Shown here: one piece after another, positions 36,142 to 44,632 of the stretch
How the letters are laid out: each line of letters begins with the position of its first letter
How positions within the stretch are numbered: the stretch's first letter is position 1
Assembly: GCF_015221875.1 (NCBI RefSeq)
Contig: NZ_JACYGY010000001.1
Coordinates: 3,636,501-3,700,500 of the forward strand
Source: Dyadobacter subterraneus
Lineage (GTDB): Bacteria > Bacteroidota > Bacteroidia > Cytophagales > Spirosomataceae
Length of the DNA: 64,000 bases
Direction: 5' to 3'
Position numbers and translations under genes: made by a program
Notes under the pieces: generated by a model
The model's input: the letters and a program-made list of their open reading frames with translations, nothing else
Told to the model about the DNA's origin: nothing
Databases searched by the model: none

Positions 36142-37020
36142 ATGGCTAACGTAAATCGTAATAATTGGTATCAAATGAACTGGATCACCCGCGAACGCCC
36201 AAAAATTGACCGCATTGCCTGCCCTTGGCTGATTAAAAGGTTCATTGATCCGGAAGCGAAGATCTATTATGTTCCTTTCGATCAGGTCCGGGTGAAAGCG
36301 CGGGAACTGGACGCAACTCCTTTTGATATTCCCGACACAGAGTTCACCCATTATGAAGACCGCTGCACCTTCGATTTTTTTCTTGAAAGGTATGAACTGG
36401 AAGACCAGGCTTTAAAAGATATGGCCGTAATCATCCGTGGCGCTGATACCGATGATCATTCGCTTGCCAGCCAATCCTCCGGACTATGGGCTATTTCGTC
36501 CGGTCTTGCATACAACATTACGGACGATCATGAGTTGTTAGAAAAGGGAATGCTGATTTACGACGCGCTTTATAGCTGGGCTAAAAATCTTCAAAAACAA
36601 AAACATACACAGAGCCCTTCCGAAAAACTGCTGCTAGCGGTTTTTAACACTTATCTGGATAAACAAAAATCTGAAAACCTTAAAACGCCTAAATGGGCAA
36701 AAGAGCTTAAGGAAATTATACAGGACCAGATTGATACAAACCTTAGTTTGAGCCTGAAAGAAATTTCAGAAGGCTTGCAGATTCATCCATCCTATGTATC
36801 CAGGGAGTTTTCCAAATATTTCAGTAATCTTTCTTTCGGAGAATACATCCGTAAACTCCGGATTGAGAAGGCAATTGATCTTTTGGCAAATCCGGATCAC
36901 ACCTTATCTGAGGTTGCCTATCTGACCGGATTCTCGGACCAAAGTCATTTCAACCGGATTTTCAAAGCCCATACAGGGCAAAACCCGTCTGATTACAGGA
37001 AAAGTTTGCCTAAAAAGTAA
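36142..37020 (+). CDS. ChrB-domain/AraC-HTH fusion regulator
   Basis: Fusion of a ChrB-type chromate-resistance domain and an AraC DNA-binding domain, 292 residues from the ATG at 36142 (ATG at 36175 is also possible; a longer frame starts at 35977). The N-terminal part is ChrB: 'WITRERPKIDRIACPWLIKRFID', 'PFDIPDTEFTHYEDRCTFDFFLE' and 'MAVIIRGADTDD' (about 12-110). The C-terminal ~100 residues are an AraC double HTH ('LSLKEISEGLQIHPSYVSREFSKYF' and 'LSEVAYLTGFSDQSHFNRIFKAHTGQNP'). ChrB of Proteobacteria is a chromate-responsive regulator, so here the sensor seems wired directly to a transcription factor that should switch on the operon behind it. Confidence 0.85.
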   Translation: MANVNRNNWYQMNWITRERPKIDRIACPWLIKRFIDPEAKIYYVPFDQVRVKARELDATPFDIPDTEFTHYEDRCTFDFFLERYELEDQALKDMAVIIRGADTDDHSLASQSSGLWAISSGLAYNITDDHELLEKGMLIYDALYSWAKNLQKQKHTQSPSEKLLLAVFNTYLDKQKSENLKTPKWAKELKEIIQDQIDTNLSLSLKEISEGLQIHPSYVSREFSKYFSNLSFGEYIRKLRIEKAIDLLANPDHTLSEVAYLTGFSDQSHFNRIFKAHTGQNPSDYRKSLPKK

Positions 37021-37107
37021 TTTCTGTACAAATCGTCATTTTCATTCTATCATTTGGTGCGGAGGCAGGTTAGTATTGTACTTCATAAAGCAACCACCAA
37101 TAATGAT

Positions 37108-38097
37108 ATGAGTAAAGACACAATTTTTTCAAGGAGAAATTGGCTGCTTGCAAGCGGACTGGCAGGCACGGTCCAGCTGCTTGGCCTTAAATATTCGATC
37201 GCCAAAAATCTTTCCGCCAAAACACCGCCGCTGACTAAAGAAGAAATTTCGGCCATTGAAACAGCTATTGGCAAAAAGGGAAATTACAATGAAGGCCAGT
37301 CCGTGCACACTACACCACTACCGCGTAATGATCTTAAATTGACGATAAAAGGAGAGCCAGTGCCGATTCCTTTCGGTTTCGGGGGATGGGTCTCGATTAA
37401 GAAAACAGTCGATGGAAAATCGGCCGTACTGATGAGTGATACCGTCCTATTGGAAGAGGAGGTCAATCCTTTAATCTCAGCTGCTCAGGCTAGTGGCCTT
37501 GAAATCGGGGCAATCCACAACCATTTTTTCTATGAGCAGCCGCGTATTTTCTACATGCATCTTCATGGCATGGGAACACCGGAGGATCTTGCTAAAAAAT
37601 TTGCTTCAACGATAAAAGATGCTAAAATATCACCTAAAAATCAACCCGCTCCTGCCTCACTACCGGCAGTTACAGCTAAAGATTTATTCGACCTTTCTAC
37701 GCTTGATGGCGCTGTAAAATATACCGGCATAGTAAATGGTCCAACCTACAAATACACAGTAGGCAGAGATGATCTTTCGGTGATAGCCATGGGCGCTGAA
37801 ATGACATCAGCCATCGGTCTAAATTCCTGGGCAAGTTTTGCCGGAGATAAAGAAAGTGCGCATATAGCTGGAGACATTGCAATGCTTGAAGGTGAAGTAA
37901 ACGCTGTTATCAAAGTCCTTCGTGAAAATAATCTTGAAGTTGTGGCCTTACATAACCATATGTTTGGAGAAAATCCAAGAATTATTTTTCTGCATTATTA
38001 CGGCCGCGGTCCGGCTTTGACACTGGCGACAGGATTTCGGCAGGCGCTTAATATTTTGGGGACGATACCAACAAAGAACTTACATCCAACCCACTAA
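37108..38097 (+). CDS. tandem DUF1259 (LppY/LpqO-like) exported protein
   Basis: Exported protein of 329 residues from the ATG at 37108 (the frame is open to 37054). A twin-arginine-like signal ('RRNWLLASGLAGTVQLLG') precedes two DUF1259-type repeats (about 45-180 and 200-325). Each repeat carries the same HNH-like motif: 'IGAIHNHFFYEQPRIFYMHLHGMG' and 'VVALHNHMFGENPRIIFLHYYGRG', suggesting a duplicated metal- or substrate-binding site. DUF1259 has no proven function. Position between the ChrB-type regulator (88 bases before) and the ChrA gene (93 bases after) points to a periplasmic role in chromate tolerance. Confidence 0.85.
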   Translation: MSKDTIFSRRNWLLASGLAGTVQLLGLKYSIAKNLSAKTPPLTKEEISAIETAIGKKGNYNEGQSVHTTPLPRNDLKLTIKGEPVPIPFGFGGWVSIKKTVDGKSAVLMSDTVLLEEEVNPLISAAQASGLEIGAIHNHFFYEQPRIFYMHLHGMGTPEDLAKKFASTIKDAKISPKNQPAPASLPAVTAKDLFDLSTLDGAVKYTGIVNGPTYKYTVGRDDLSVIAMGAEMTSAIGLNSWASFAGDKESAHIAGDIAMLEGEVNAVIKVLRENNLEVVALHNHMFGENPRIIFLHYYGRGPALTLATGFRQALNILGTIPTKNLHPTH

Positions 38098-38189
38098 GAG
38101 ATCAGAAAGTAATAACCCCATTTGTATGTCAACAATTTTTGGATCTGCTGACGGATACTGCATGGAACTCTTCAAAAACTAAAAAGCGT

Positions 38190-39377
38190 ATGGAAACCGT
38201 AACTGATGTACAAACCACCCAATACAGCCTTGGCGATCTTACCCGTTATTTTTTAAAACTGGGAACATTGGGATTTGGGGGGCCGGTGGCACTAATCGGA
38301 TACATGCACCGGGATTTGGTAGAAGACCGGAAATGGATCAGTGAAGATGAGTACCGCGAAGGGCTGGCATTGGCTCAGCTTGCCCCTGGCCCTCTGGCGG
38401 CTCAGCTTGGGATCTATCTAGGTTATGTGCATTATGGAGTTTTGGGCGCAACTTTGACCGGACTAGCCTTTGTACTCCCCTCTTTTGTGATGGTCGTTTT
38501 GCTGGGAATGGCCTATAAACTTTATGGCGGCTTGCCTTGGATGCAGGCCGTTTTTTACGGTGTTGGCGCTTCGGTCATTGGCATCATTACACTAAGTTGT
38601 TACAAACTCACAATTAAATCAGTGAGTAAGCTCGAAATTTTAGCCATCAAAGGCCGGTGGCTTTTATGGATTTTCTTTACAGTTATGGCGATCGTTACCG
38701 CAATCACCCAGCGCGAAGAAGTCTATCTTTTTATATTGATGGGTTTTATTTACATGGCGGTTAAAGCACCGCCGAAATGGCTGATCAAGAAAGGAACAGC
38801 ATTCTCAACCGTGTTTTTAACTGGAATTGGTTTCTGGCAATATGAGCCTTTACAGCTCTTAAAAATCGGTTGGTTTTTTACCAAAGCCGGCGCCTTTGTT
38901 TTTGGCAGCGGACTGGCGATTATCCCTTTTTTACAGGCAGGCGTTGTCGACCAGATGGGCTGGCTCAATGAGAAACAATTTCTGGATTCGGTAGCAGTGG
39001 CGATGATTACACCCGGGCCTGTTGTGATTACCGTCGGATTTATCGGCTATCTGGTGTCCGGATTTGCAGGTGCTCTTGTGGCGGCCGCTGGTGTTTTTCT
39101 TCCTTGTTATGTCTTCACAGTGCTACCGGCACCTTATTTCAAAAAGATCGCAAAAAATGGTAGCATCAAGGCCTTTGTAGATGGAATTACAGCTGCTGTT
39201 GTCGGAGCCCTGGTGGGTTCTGTATTTGTGATAGCAACCCGCTCCATCGTCGATATACCCTCCGGCATCATGGCGATTTTTACAATTCTTGCGCTGATCT
39301 ATGTAAAAAAAATACAAGAACCTTATCTGATACTTGCCGCTGCCATCATTGGCTTTTTACTAAAAACCTATTTTTAA
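38190..39377 (+). CDS. chrA: ChrA chromate transporter (long-chain type)
   Basis: Membrane transporter of 395 residues from the ATG at 38190. Two homologous CHR domains are visible: the first with 'LGTLGFGGPVALIGYMHRDLV', 'LAQLAPGPLAAQLGIYLGY' (about 25-75) and 'GATLTGLAFVLPSFVMVVLLG', the second with 'KAGAFVFGSGLAIIPFLQAGVV' and 'AMITPGPVVITVGFIGYLVSGFAGALVAAAGVFLPCY' (about 235-320). This two-domain arrangement is the LCHR type, known to export chromate (CHR family). Third gene of the chromate operon, with 22 bases to the next gene. Confidence 0.92.
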   Translation: METVTDVQTTQYSLGDLTRYFLKLGTLGFGGPVALIGYMHRDLVEDRKWISEDEYREGLALAQLAPGPLAAQLGIYLGYVHYGVLGATLTGLAFVLPSFVMVVLLGMAYKLYGGLPWMQAVFYGVGASVIGIITLSCYKLTIKSVSKLEILAIKGRWLLWIFFTVMAIVTAITQREEVYLFILMGFIYMAVKAPPKWLIKKGTAFSTVFLTGIGFWQYEPLQLLKIGWFFTKAGAFVFGSGLAIIPFLQAGVVDQMGWLNEKQFLDSVAVAMITPGPVVITVGFIGYLVSGFAGALVAAAGVFLPCYVFTVLPAPYFKKIAKNGSIKAFVDGITAAVVGALVGSVFVIATRSIVDIPSGIMAIFTILALIYVKKIQEPYLILAAAIIGFLLKTYF

Positions 39378-39399
39378 GGTATCCATATCAACATCCCTT

Positions 39400-40131
39400 A
39401 TGAAAAAATATTTCCTTCTTTCCCTTCTATTTTTTACGATTCCTGTGTTTGGTCAAAAACAGATTAATAAACAAAGCGGTGTATGGCTGGGTTATTTTAA
39501 TCAAACCAGACTTACAGATAAGTGGGGCATCTGGCTAGACGTTCACGCCCGCAGGACAGAATTCCTCGACCGCTGGTCCGCCCAGCTTATTCGTCCGGGA
39601 ATCACTTATTATGCTAATGATCATCTTCGTTTTACCGCCGGCTACACCTATGCTCGTAGTTTCCCTGCGGCAGGACTTCATACCGTAAGGCCAGAAAACA
39701 GACTATGGCAACAGGTCCTTTGGACCAGCAAGCAAAAGCGTTTGCAGACCCAGCAATGGATACGTTTAGAGGAACGGTTTAACAGAAAAATTTCGAATGA
39801 CCAGCTGCAAAACGGCTCAAACTTCAATTTCAGGTTTCGTTATCTTTTGAATCTGATGGTGCCTTTGAACCGGGATTTTTTAGAACCTAATACCCTGTTT
39901 TTTGCCTTCAACGATGAGATCCATATCAATGCAGGCAAACAGATTACCTACAACCTGTTTGATCAAAACCGCTTTTTTGTCGGACTTGGTTATCAGTTTA
40001 CAAAAGGGCTTAATGTGCAGGCCGGTTATATGAACCAGTTTCAGCAGCTTCCTTCGGGAAATCATTTTAACAGCAATAACGTGCTTCGCATTTTCGTATT
40101 CCACAACCTGGACCTCCGGTCTAAAAAGTAA
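39400..40131 (+). CDS. DUF2490 outer-membrane beta-barrel
   Basis: Protein of 243 residues. The signal peptide is MKKYFLLSLLFFTIPVFGQ; the mature part is made of alternating aromatic beta-strands ending 'LRIFVFHNLDL', with the family markers 'GYTYARSF' and 'RLEERF' typical of DUF2490 porin-like barrels. It follows chrA by 22 bases on the same strand, so an outer-membrane partner or passive route for the chromate operon is inferred. No function is known for the family. It ends convergently with the TonB receptor gene, only 5 bases between stops. Confidence 0.85.
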   Translation: MKKYFLLSLLFFTIPVFGQKQINKQSGVWLGYFNQTRLTDKWGIWLDVHARRTEFLDRWSAQLIRPGITYYANDHLRFTAGYTYARSFPAAGLHTVRPENRLWQQVLWTSKQKRLQTQQWIRLEERFNRKISNDQLQNGSNFNFRFRYLLNLMVPLNRDFLEPNTLFFAFNDEIHINAGKQITYNLFDQNRFFVGLGYQFTKGLNVQAGYMNQFQQLPSGNHFNSNNVLRIFVFHNLDLRSKK

Positions 40132-40136
40132 AGTGA

Positions 40137-42599
40137 TCAAAACTCTTTTTCACCAAACTCACTCGAAGGAAGTTTAGCTTTCTTCGAAGTTTGGTTTAGG
40201 TTGTAGCTTAGGTTAATAAGAAAAATATCGGTCTCCTGAATGTAATTGGTTGTCGTAAAAAAGTCTTTCCCAAAAGTTGTTATCCTTTGCTTATTGGAAC
40301 CAAACAAGCCCAAATCGATATTTTGCCATTGAAGTGTTGCCGCAAGCCTGCCTTTCAAAAATGTTTTTTTAGCGGAAGCTCCCGGCGTGATAAAACGCGA
40401 ATCTTCTCCCTGGGCTGTAACTCTTTTTGAAAGGTAATTCACCGCCAATTGGAGCTGAAAGCCGGCAGAAAACTTGAAAGTAGTATTTGCATTAACCGAA
40501 TAAGCCAGACTCGAAGTATTGACATCTACCTTATTGTTAAAAAGAGATCCTTTAATTTTATAGTTGTAAACATTACCTCCACCATAAAATTGCCACCATT
40601 TGGTAAGATTCAGTGTAGTTCCTGCCTCGATTCCCCAGGAAGTTGCCAGTCCCGCATTGGTATAGATTCGGTTTAAGATCGTATCATTGTATACACTATT
40701 CACCCGGTTGACAACATTTTTGATACGCTGGTTGTAAAGCGTAGCGTAAACACTTCCTTTTTGAAAATCTTTAACTCCGCCTACTTCGGTCAGATCAATA
40801 AACTCGGGGAGAATATTGGGATCTCCTGATTCGAGCGTTTCTGAATGCTCGCGCTCTGGGAATGGATTCAGTTCGTTGTTGGTCGAGCGCTGTACGCGCC
40901 TGCTATATCCGGCTTTGACCCGAAACGATTTACTAACCTGATATTGTAAATTCAGCGTTGGAAAAAGATTGGACAAATTCAGGTTGCGGGTATTTTGACT
41001 GCCTGCAGTAAATGCGCGCGCAGCATACTCATAATGAAGCCCGCCAACATAGTCAAACTTTCCGGTTTTGGCGGAATATTGCCCGTAAACAGCATGGATA
41101 TGATTGATCACTTTGGTGCTGCTGCTAAATTCGGGAACAAGTATGAACAATCCGCTTTCAAGGTCAAGATCCAGGTACTGAAAGTTTCCTTTTTGAACCT
41201 GGTTTCGGTATTGATAGCCAGTTTCAAACTTTCCCTTTCCGATAGCCAGTGTATAATCTGCCCTGAGCCGAAAAGCTCTTAGCGGATTTGTACTGGGATT
41301 ACGGGTGCTTTGCAAAATATTATGCCTGTCTGGCTCATCAAGATTAACGTTTGTCGTCAACCCCACCATATTTCCCTGTTCAAAAAGACCGGAAACAACA
41401 GCAAAAGATTTATTGGTAAAAGTGTGTGTGTAGTCCAGATTTCCTAGTGTGACGCCTCCCGATTTACGGGCGAGGTTTGAATTAAAATAGGTAATCCGGC
41501 CAAGAACTTCGCCACTGGCAAGGTCGGTTTTGATGTTATTGTAAACTAGGTCGGCACGGCGTGACTGCTTCCGGTACCCTCTGTAAAAGCCGGCAGAGAA
41601 TACATTTTGAGCATTTGGAGTAAATGAAACCGCGCTTCTCACTGTATAATTGTAGCGGACAAAACTTCTCTCACCGGTTGAGGGAAAAGAGGTAAAAACA
41701 TCATTGATAGTCGTGTTGACATCCCCTATTCTTCGGCCGGCGATGTCGTTACGTAAATAGTTACCGCTAAGATTGAAATCCCAGTGGCTGGAACGGACGT
41801 TAAATGTTGCATCTGCACCGTAGCGCTGAGGGCTGTGAAGATTTCCGTACCGGTACAAAGCAGGCAAACCAGCCTGACTATTAGCCGAAAGTGAACGGCT
41901 TCCGGCAGCGACCGTCCTGGTTGTTATATTGATAATTCCAGCTTTACCATCCGGATCAAAACGTGCCGAAGGAGATGTGATCACCTCAATGTTTTCAATG
42001 GTATTAGCCGGAATCTGATTAAGGATGGCAGAAGGATCGGCCTGGACAGGTTTTCCATTGAGAAGAACCAAAAATCCCGAAGAACCCCGCAGTGTAATGT
42101 CTCCTTCACTGTTTACCGTAACAGATGGAGTATTTTTTAATACATCAATAGCTGTCCCTCCCTGGCTGCTCAGAAATTTATCGGCGCGGTAAACCTGCCG
42201 GTCTATTTTATTTTCAACAGTCTGCCGCTGCGCTGTTACATTCAATGCACTGAGTGTCCTTGGATCCGGCTCCATGGCAATGGCCGGCAAATTCAGCTGG
42301 GTTTGCCCGTCCGCTAAATCCGGTAAGGCTAAAACAATTTTACTGTATCCAATGTATTTTGCCTGCATATAGTAGCGCCCCAAATCAACATTGCCAATTT
42401 TGTAAATGCCATTTTCGTCAGTCAGTACACCTGCCACCAAGGTAGAATCCTGACTCTTATAAATTGCTATGGAGCAGAAAGCCAAGGGTTGGCCTGTTAA
42501 CCGGTCGGCTACACTACCACTTATGGTAAAGCTGCTTTGCGCCCGAATTGAGACCATCGATATGAACAAAAATGTTAATGTAAATACAGCTACTTTCAT
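40137..42599 (-). CDS. TonB-dependent receptor-like outer-membrane barrel
   Basis: Outer-membrane receptor of 820 residues from the ATG at 42599 (signal peptide 'MKVAVFTLTFLFISMVSIRAQ'). It begins with a carboxypeptidase-regulatory-like domain ('FTISGSVADRLTGQPLAFCSI', about 22-105), then a plug ('AIDVLKNTPSVTVNSEGDITLRGSSGFLVLLNGKPV', about 130-215) and a large barrel of the OMP_b-brl_3 type. The ligand is unknown. Upstream on the same strand an AraC gene ends 98 bases away and may control it. A TAAATTTG -7-like box (42639-42646) lies in that gap. Confidence 0.9.
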   Translation of the reverse strand: MKVAVFTLTFLFISMVSIRAQSSFTISGSVADRLTGQPLAFCSIAIYKSQDSTLVAGVLTDENGIYKIGNVDLGRYYMQAKYIGYSKIVLALPDLADGQTQLNLPAIAMEPDPRTLSALNVTAQRQTVENKIDRQVYRADKFLSSQGGTAIDVLKNTPSVTVNSEGDITLRGSSGFLVLLNGKPVQADPSAILNQIPANTIENIEVITSPSARFDPDGKAGIINITTRTVAAGSRSLSANSQAGLPALYRYGNLHSPQRYGADATFNVRSSHWDFNLSGNYLRNDIAGRRIGDVNTTINDVFTSFPSTGERSFVRYNYTVRSAVSFTPNAQNVFSAGFYRGYRKQSRRADLVYNNIKTDLASGEVLGRITYFNSNLARKSGGVTLGNLDYTHTFTNKSFAVVSGLFEQGNMVGLTTNVNLDEPDRHNILQSTRNPSTNPLRAFRLRADYTLAIGKGKFETGYQYRNQVQKGNFQYLDLDLESGLFILVPEFSSSTKVINHIHAVYGQYSAKTGKFDYVGGLHYEYAARAFTAGSQNTRNLNLSNLFPTLNLQYQVSKSFRVKAGYSRRVQRSTNNELNPFPEREHSETLESGDPNILPEFIDLTEVGGVKDFQKGSVYATLYNQRIKNVVNRVNSVYNDTILNRIYTNAGLATSWGIEAGTTLNLTKWWQFYGGGNVYNYKIKGSLFNNKVDVNTSSLAYSVNANTTFKFSAGFQLQLAVNYLSKRVTAQGEDSRFITPGASAKKTFLKGRLAATLQWQNIDLGLFGSNKQRITTFGKDFFTTTNYIQETDIFLINLSYNLNQTSKKAKLPSSEFGEKEF

Positions 42600-42638
42600 C
42601 GTGAGTAAATTACCTTTCCTGTTGTTTGAGCAGAATGG

Positions 42639-42646
42639 CAAATTTA
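42639..42646 (-). promoter_or_regulatory. -7 box candidate of the second TonB receptor
   Basis: On the minus strand TAAATTTG fits TAnnTTTG and lies 39 bases before the ATG at 42599. The -33 TTG is not clear. Confidence 0.35.
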
Positions 42647-42696
42647 ACCCTATAAATTTAGTAGACTTTGTACATTAGCGCGCATTTCTGGTACAT

Positions 42697-43512
42697 TCAG
42701 GAAATTCCTTTACGATATACACCTGGCAGAACGCCTGTCTGCCGCTTGAAAAACTTATTAAAGTGTGAAGCATCTGCAAAACCAAGTTCGTAAGCAATTT
42801 CGCCCAGGTTTTTCGAAGAATACAAGAGTAGTTTTTTTGATTCTGCCGTTAACTTTTCACTGATCACGGCTGTGGCCGTCTTGCCAAGATATTTTCTGCA
42901 ATTGGTATTAAGGGTTTTCTGCGTAATATTTAAACGATTTGCATAGAATGCTGTCTCATGGTTCGTTTTAAATTCCTGATCCAGCATTGTAAAGTAATTT
43001 TTAAGCAGTACAGGATAAGAAGCTACATGACTGGTGTTGGCCTGACGTTTCAGTAAATTGAATATCAGCAAAAGATAAGTCTGAATGACTGCACTATAAT
43101 TAGCTTCCTCTTTGATATATTCCTCTTCAATACTTTTAAAAATGCGGCTAAAGGTTTCATCCGCCTCTTTAAGCTCAAAGCAACTCGAAAACAGTAGTGG
43201 AAAAGTTTGGAAAAGAGTGTCATAAAGTGAATGGTCCAGCAAAAAATCCTTTTGGATCATCGCAACATAACCTTTGGGAATTTCTGTCAGCTCCCAGCTA
43301 TGAACCTGGCCAGGCATAACCAGGTAAAGGCTGCCAGGTTTAACTGCAAAACGGTTATGATCGATCTGGTGCACGCCCGCGCCCTGCTGCAGATAGATGA
43401 TTTCAAGGTAATCCTTGTGTCCGTGCGGATGGGTGGTTTTAATCACCTCCTTCATTCTCTTTATTCTGAAAAGCTCTTTTTCGTTGAGCTTGTTTTTAAT
43501 CGGGATTTCCAT
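42697..43512 (-). CDS. AraC-family transcriptional regulator
   Basis: Regulator of 271 residues, start ATG at 43512. The cupin-type sensor has 'TTHPHGHKDYLEIIYLQQGAGVHQIDHNRF' and 'GSLYLVMPGQVHSWEL' (about 25-85). The C-terminal double HTH is 'YANRLNITQKTLNTNCRKYLGKTA' and 'LGEIAYELGFADASHFNKFFKRQTGVLPGVYRK'. It lies upstream of, and on the same strand as, the TonB receptor gene, and diverges from the two-component genes. The receptor is the likeliest target. Confidence 0.92.
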   Translation of the reverse strand: MEIPIKNKLNEKELFRIKRMKEVIKTTHPHGHKDYLEIIYLQQGAGVHQIDHNRFAVKPGSLYLVMPGQVHSWELTEIPKGYVAMIQKDFLLDHSLYDTLFQTFPLLFSSCFELKEADETFSRIFKSIEEEYIKEEANYSAVIQTYLLLIFNLLKRQANTSHVASYPVLLKNYFTMLDQEFKTNHETAFYANRLNITQKTLNTNCRKYLGKTATAVISEKLTAESKKLLLYSSKNLGEIAYELGFADASHFNKFFKRQTGVLPGVYRKGIS

Positions 43513-43828
43513 CAATATGTTAGGCTATCTTAAACGGTTTGAAACCATTATGTGATCTGCAAAGGTTGCGGTTTTTCTCTATAAATATATTTAAAAACTA
43601 CTTGCAGACATTTTTGTTTTTATAAACTGGCCTGCATGATACTCGACTTTGTTCTATTGAAATGAGCCCACATACTTTCGTCCGGGCTAATTTACCATCC
43701 TCATTTCATGTGGATCTGAGTGAGATAAATATTTGTACGAAATAGTTTTGAAAACCGGCTTGAACTCAGGAAGTCCGAACTTTACATTTTTTTTGATGAA
43801 ACAGGTTGTTTAGTCCCAAAAATAACTT

Positions 43829-43844
43829 TTAAGATGATCTTAAG
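43829..43844. promoter_or_regulatory. TTAAG direct repeat / palindrome before the response-regulator gene
   Basis: TTAAGATGATCTTAAG holds two TTAAG units exactly 11 bases apart (43829 and 43840) and a 7+1+7 palindrome. It lies about 105 bases before the ATG at 43950. The same unit repeats before the Rieske gene (46009-46075). It is a plausible OmpR-type binding site; the remaining 43513-43949 shows nothing else. Confidence 0.5.
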
Positions 43845-43949
43845 AATAATTTCAAATAGATAACCGTTTGCTAATGCTTACTTTACCAGAAATTAAGATA
43901 TATCAAATTGCCATTGCCCAAAAGTTAATTCCTCTTAACAAAAACAGAT

Positions 43950-44621
43950 ATGAGAATTCTGATCATAGAAGATGAAACAGGCATATTGAATTTTCTAAAA
44001 CAAGGACTTGAAGAGGAATCCTACGCGGTTGACACGGCTATGGATGGCCATAAGGGACTGCAGTTAGCCCTCTCAGGAGAATATGACCTGCTTTTAATTG
44101 ACTGGATGCTACCTGGCAGAAGCGGGATCGACGTGTGCCGAGAGTTTAGAAAATCCCGGCCTAAAACCCCTGTGATTTTTCTGACTGCCCGGGATACTGT
44201 TCAGGATACTATTTTCGGTCTTCAGGCCGGAGCAAATGACTATATAAAAAAACCGTTCAGCTTTGAGGAGCTCTTGGAAAGAATAAAAGTGCAGCTTAGG
44301 CCGCAAACGGGCGAACAGGCAGAGTTTACCTTAGGCCCGATAAGTATCAATACGCATTCACATCAGGTCTTTAAGCAACAGGAAGAAATTAAACTTACCC
44401 AAAAAGAATTCGGTCTTCTGGAATATCTTGTGCGCAACAAAGGGAAAGTGTGTCGAAGATCCCGTATCATCGAAAGTGTCTGGGACATTCATTTTGAATA
44501 CAATACCGGTGTGATTGATGTATACATCAACTCGCTTCGTAAAAAATTAAAACTCGCCAAAGAAGAAGATTACATACAAACTATCCGGGGCGTTGGATAC
44601 ATAGCCAAAGATATTTATTGA
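43950..44621 (+). CDS. OmpR-family response regulator (CusR/CopR-like)
   Basis: DNA-binding response regulator of 223 residues. The receiver domain (1-115) has the acidic pocket, phosphoacceptor Asp51 ('DLLLIDWMLPG'), Thr/Ala switch 'VIFLTARD' and Lys near 101 ('DYIKKPF'). The C-terminal winged helix (about 125-220) is of the OmpR type ('LTQKEFGLLEYLVRNKGKVCRRSRIIESVWD', 'VIDVYINSLRKKL', 'IRGVGYI'). The kinase gene overlaps its stop region, so they form one transcription unit. Context and sequence style suggest metal control of the efflux genes downstream, like CusR or CzcR; the actual stimulus is not shown. Confidence 0.92.
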   Translation: MRILIIEDETGILNFLKQGLEEESYAVDTAMDGHKGLQLALSGEYDLLLIDWMLPGRSGIDVCREFRKSRPKTPVIFLTARDTVQDTIFGLQAGANDYIKKPFSFEELLERIKVQLRPQTGEQAEFTLGPISINTHSHQVFKQQEEIKLTQKEFGLLEYLVRNKGKVCRRSRIIESVWDIHFEYNTGVIDVYINSLRKKLKLAKEEDYIQTIRGVGYIAKDIY

Positions 44622-44632
44622 GGACACGGTAC

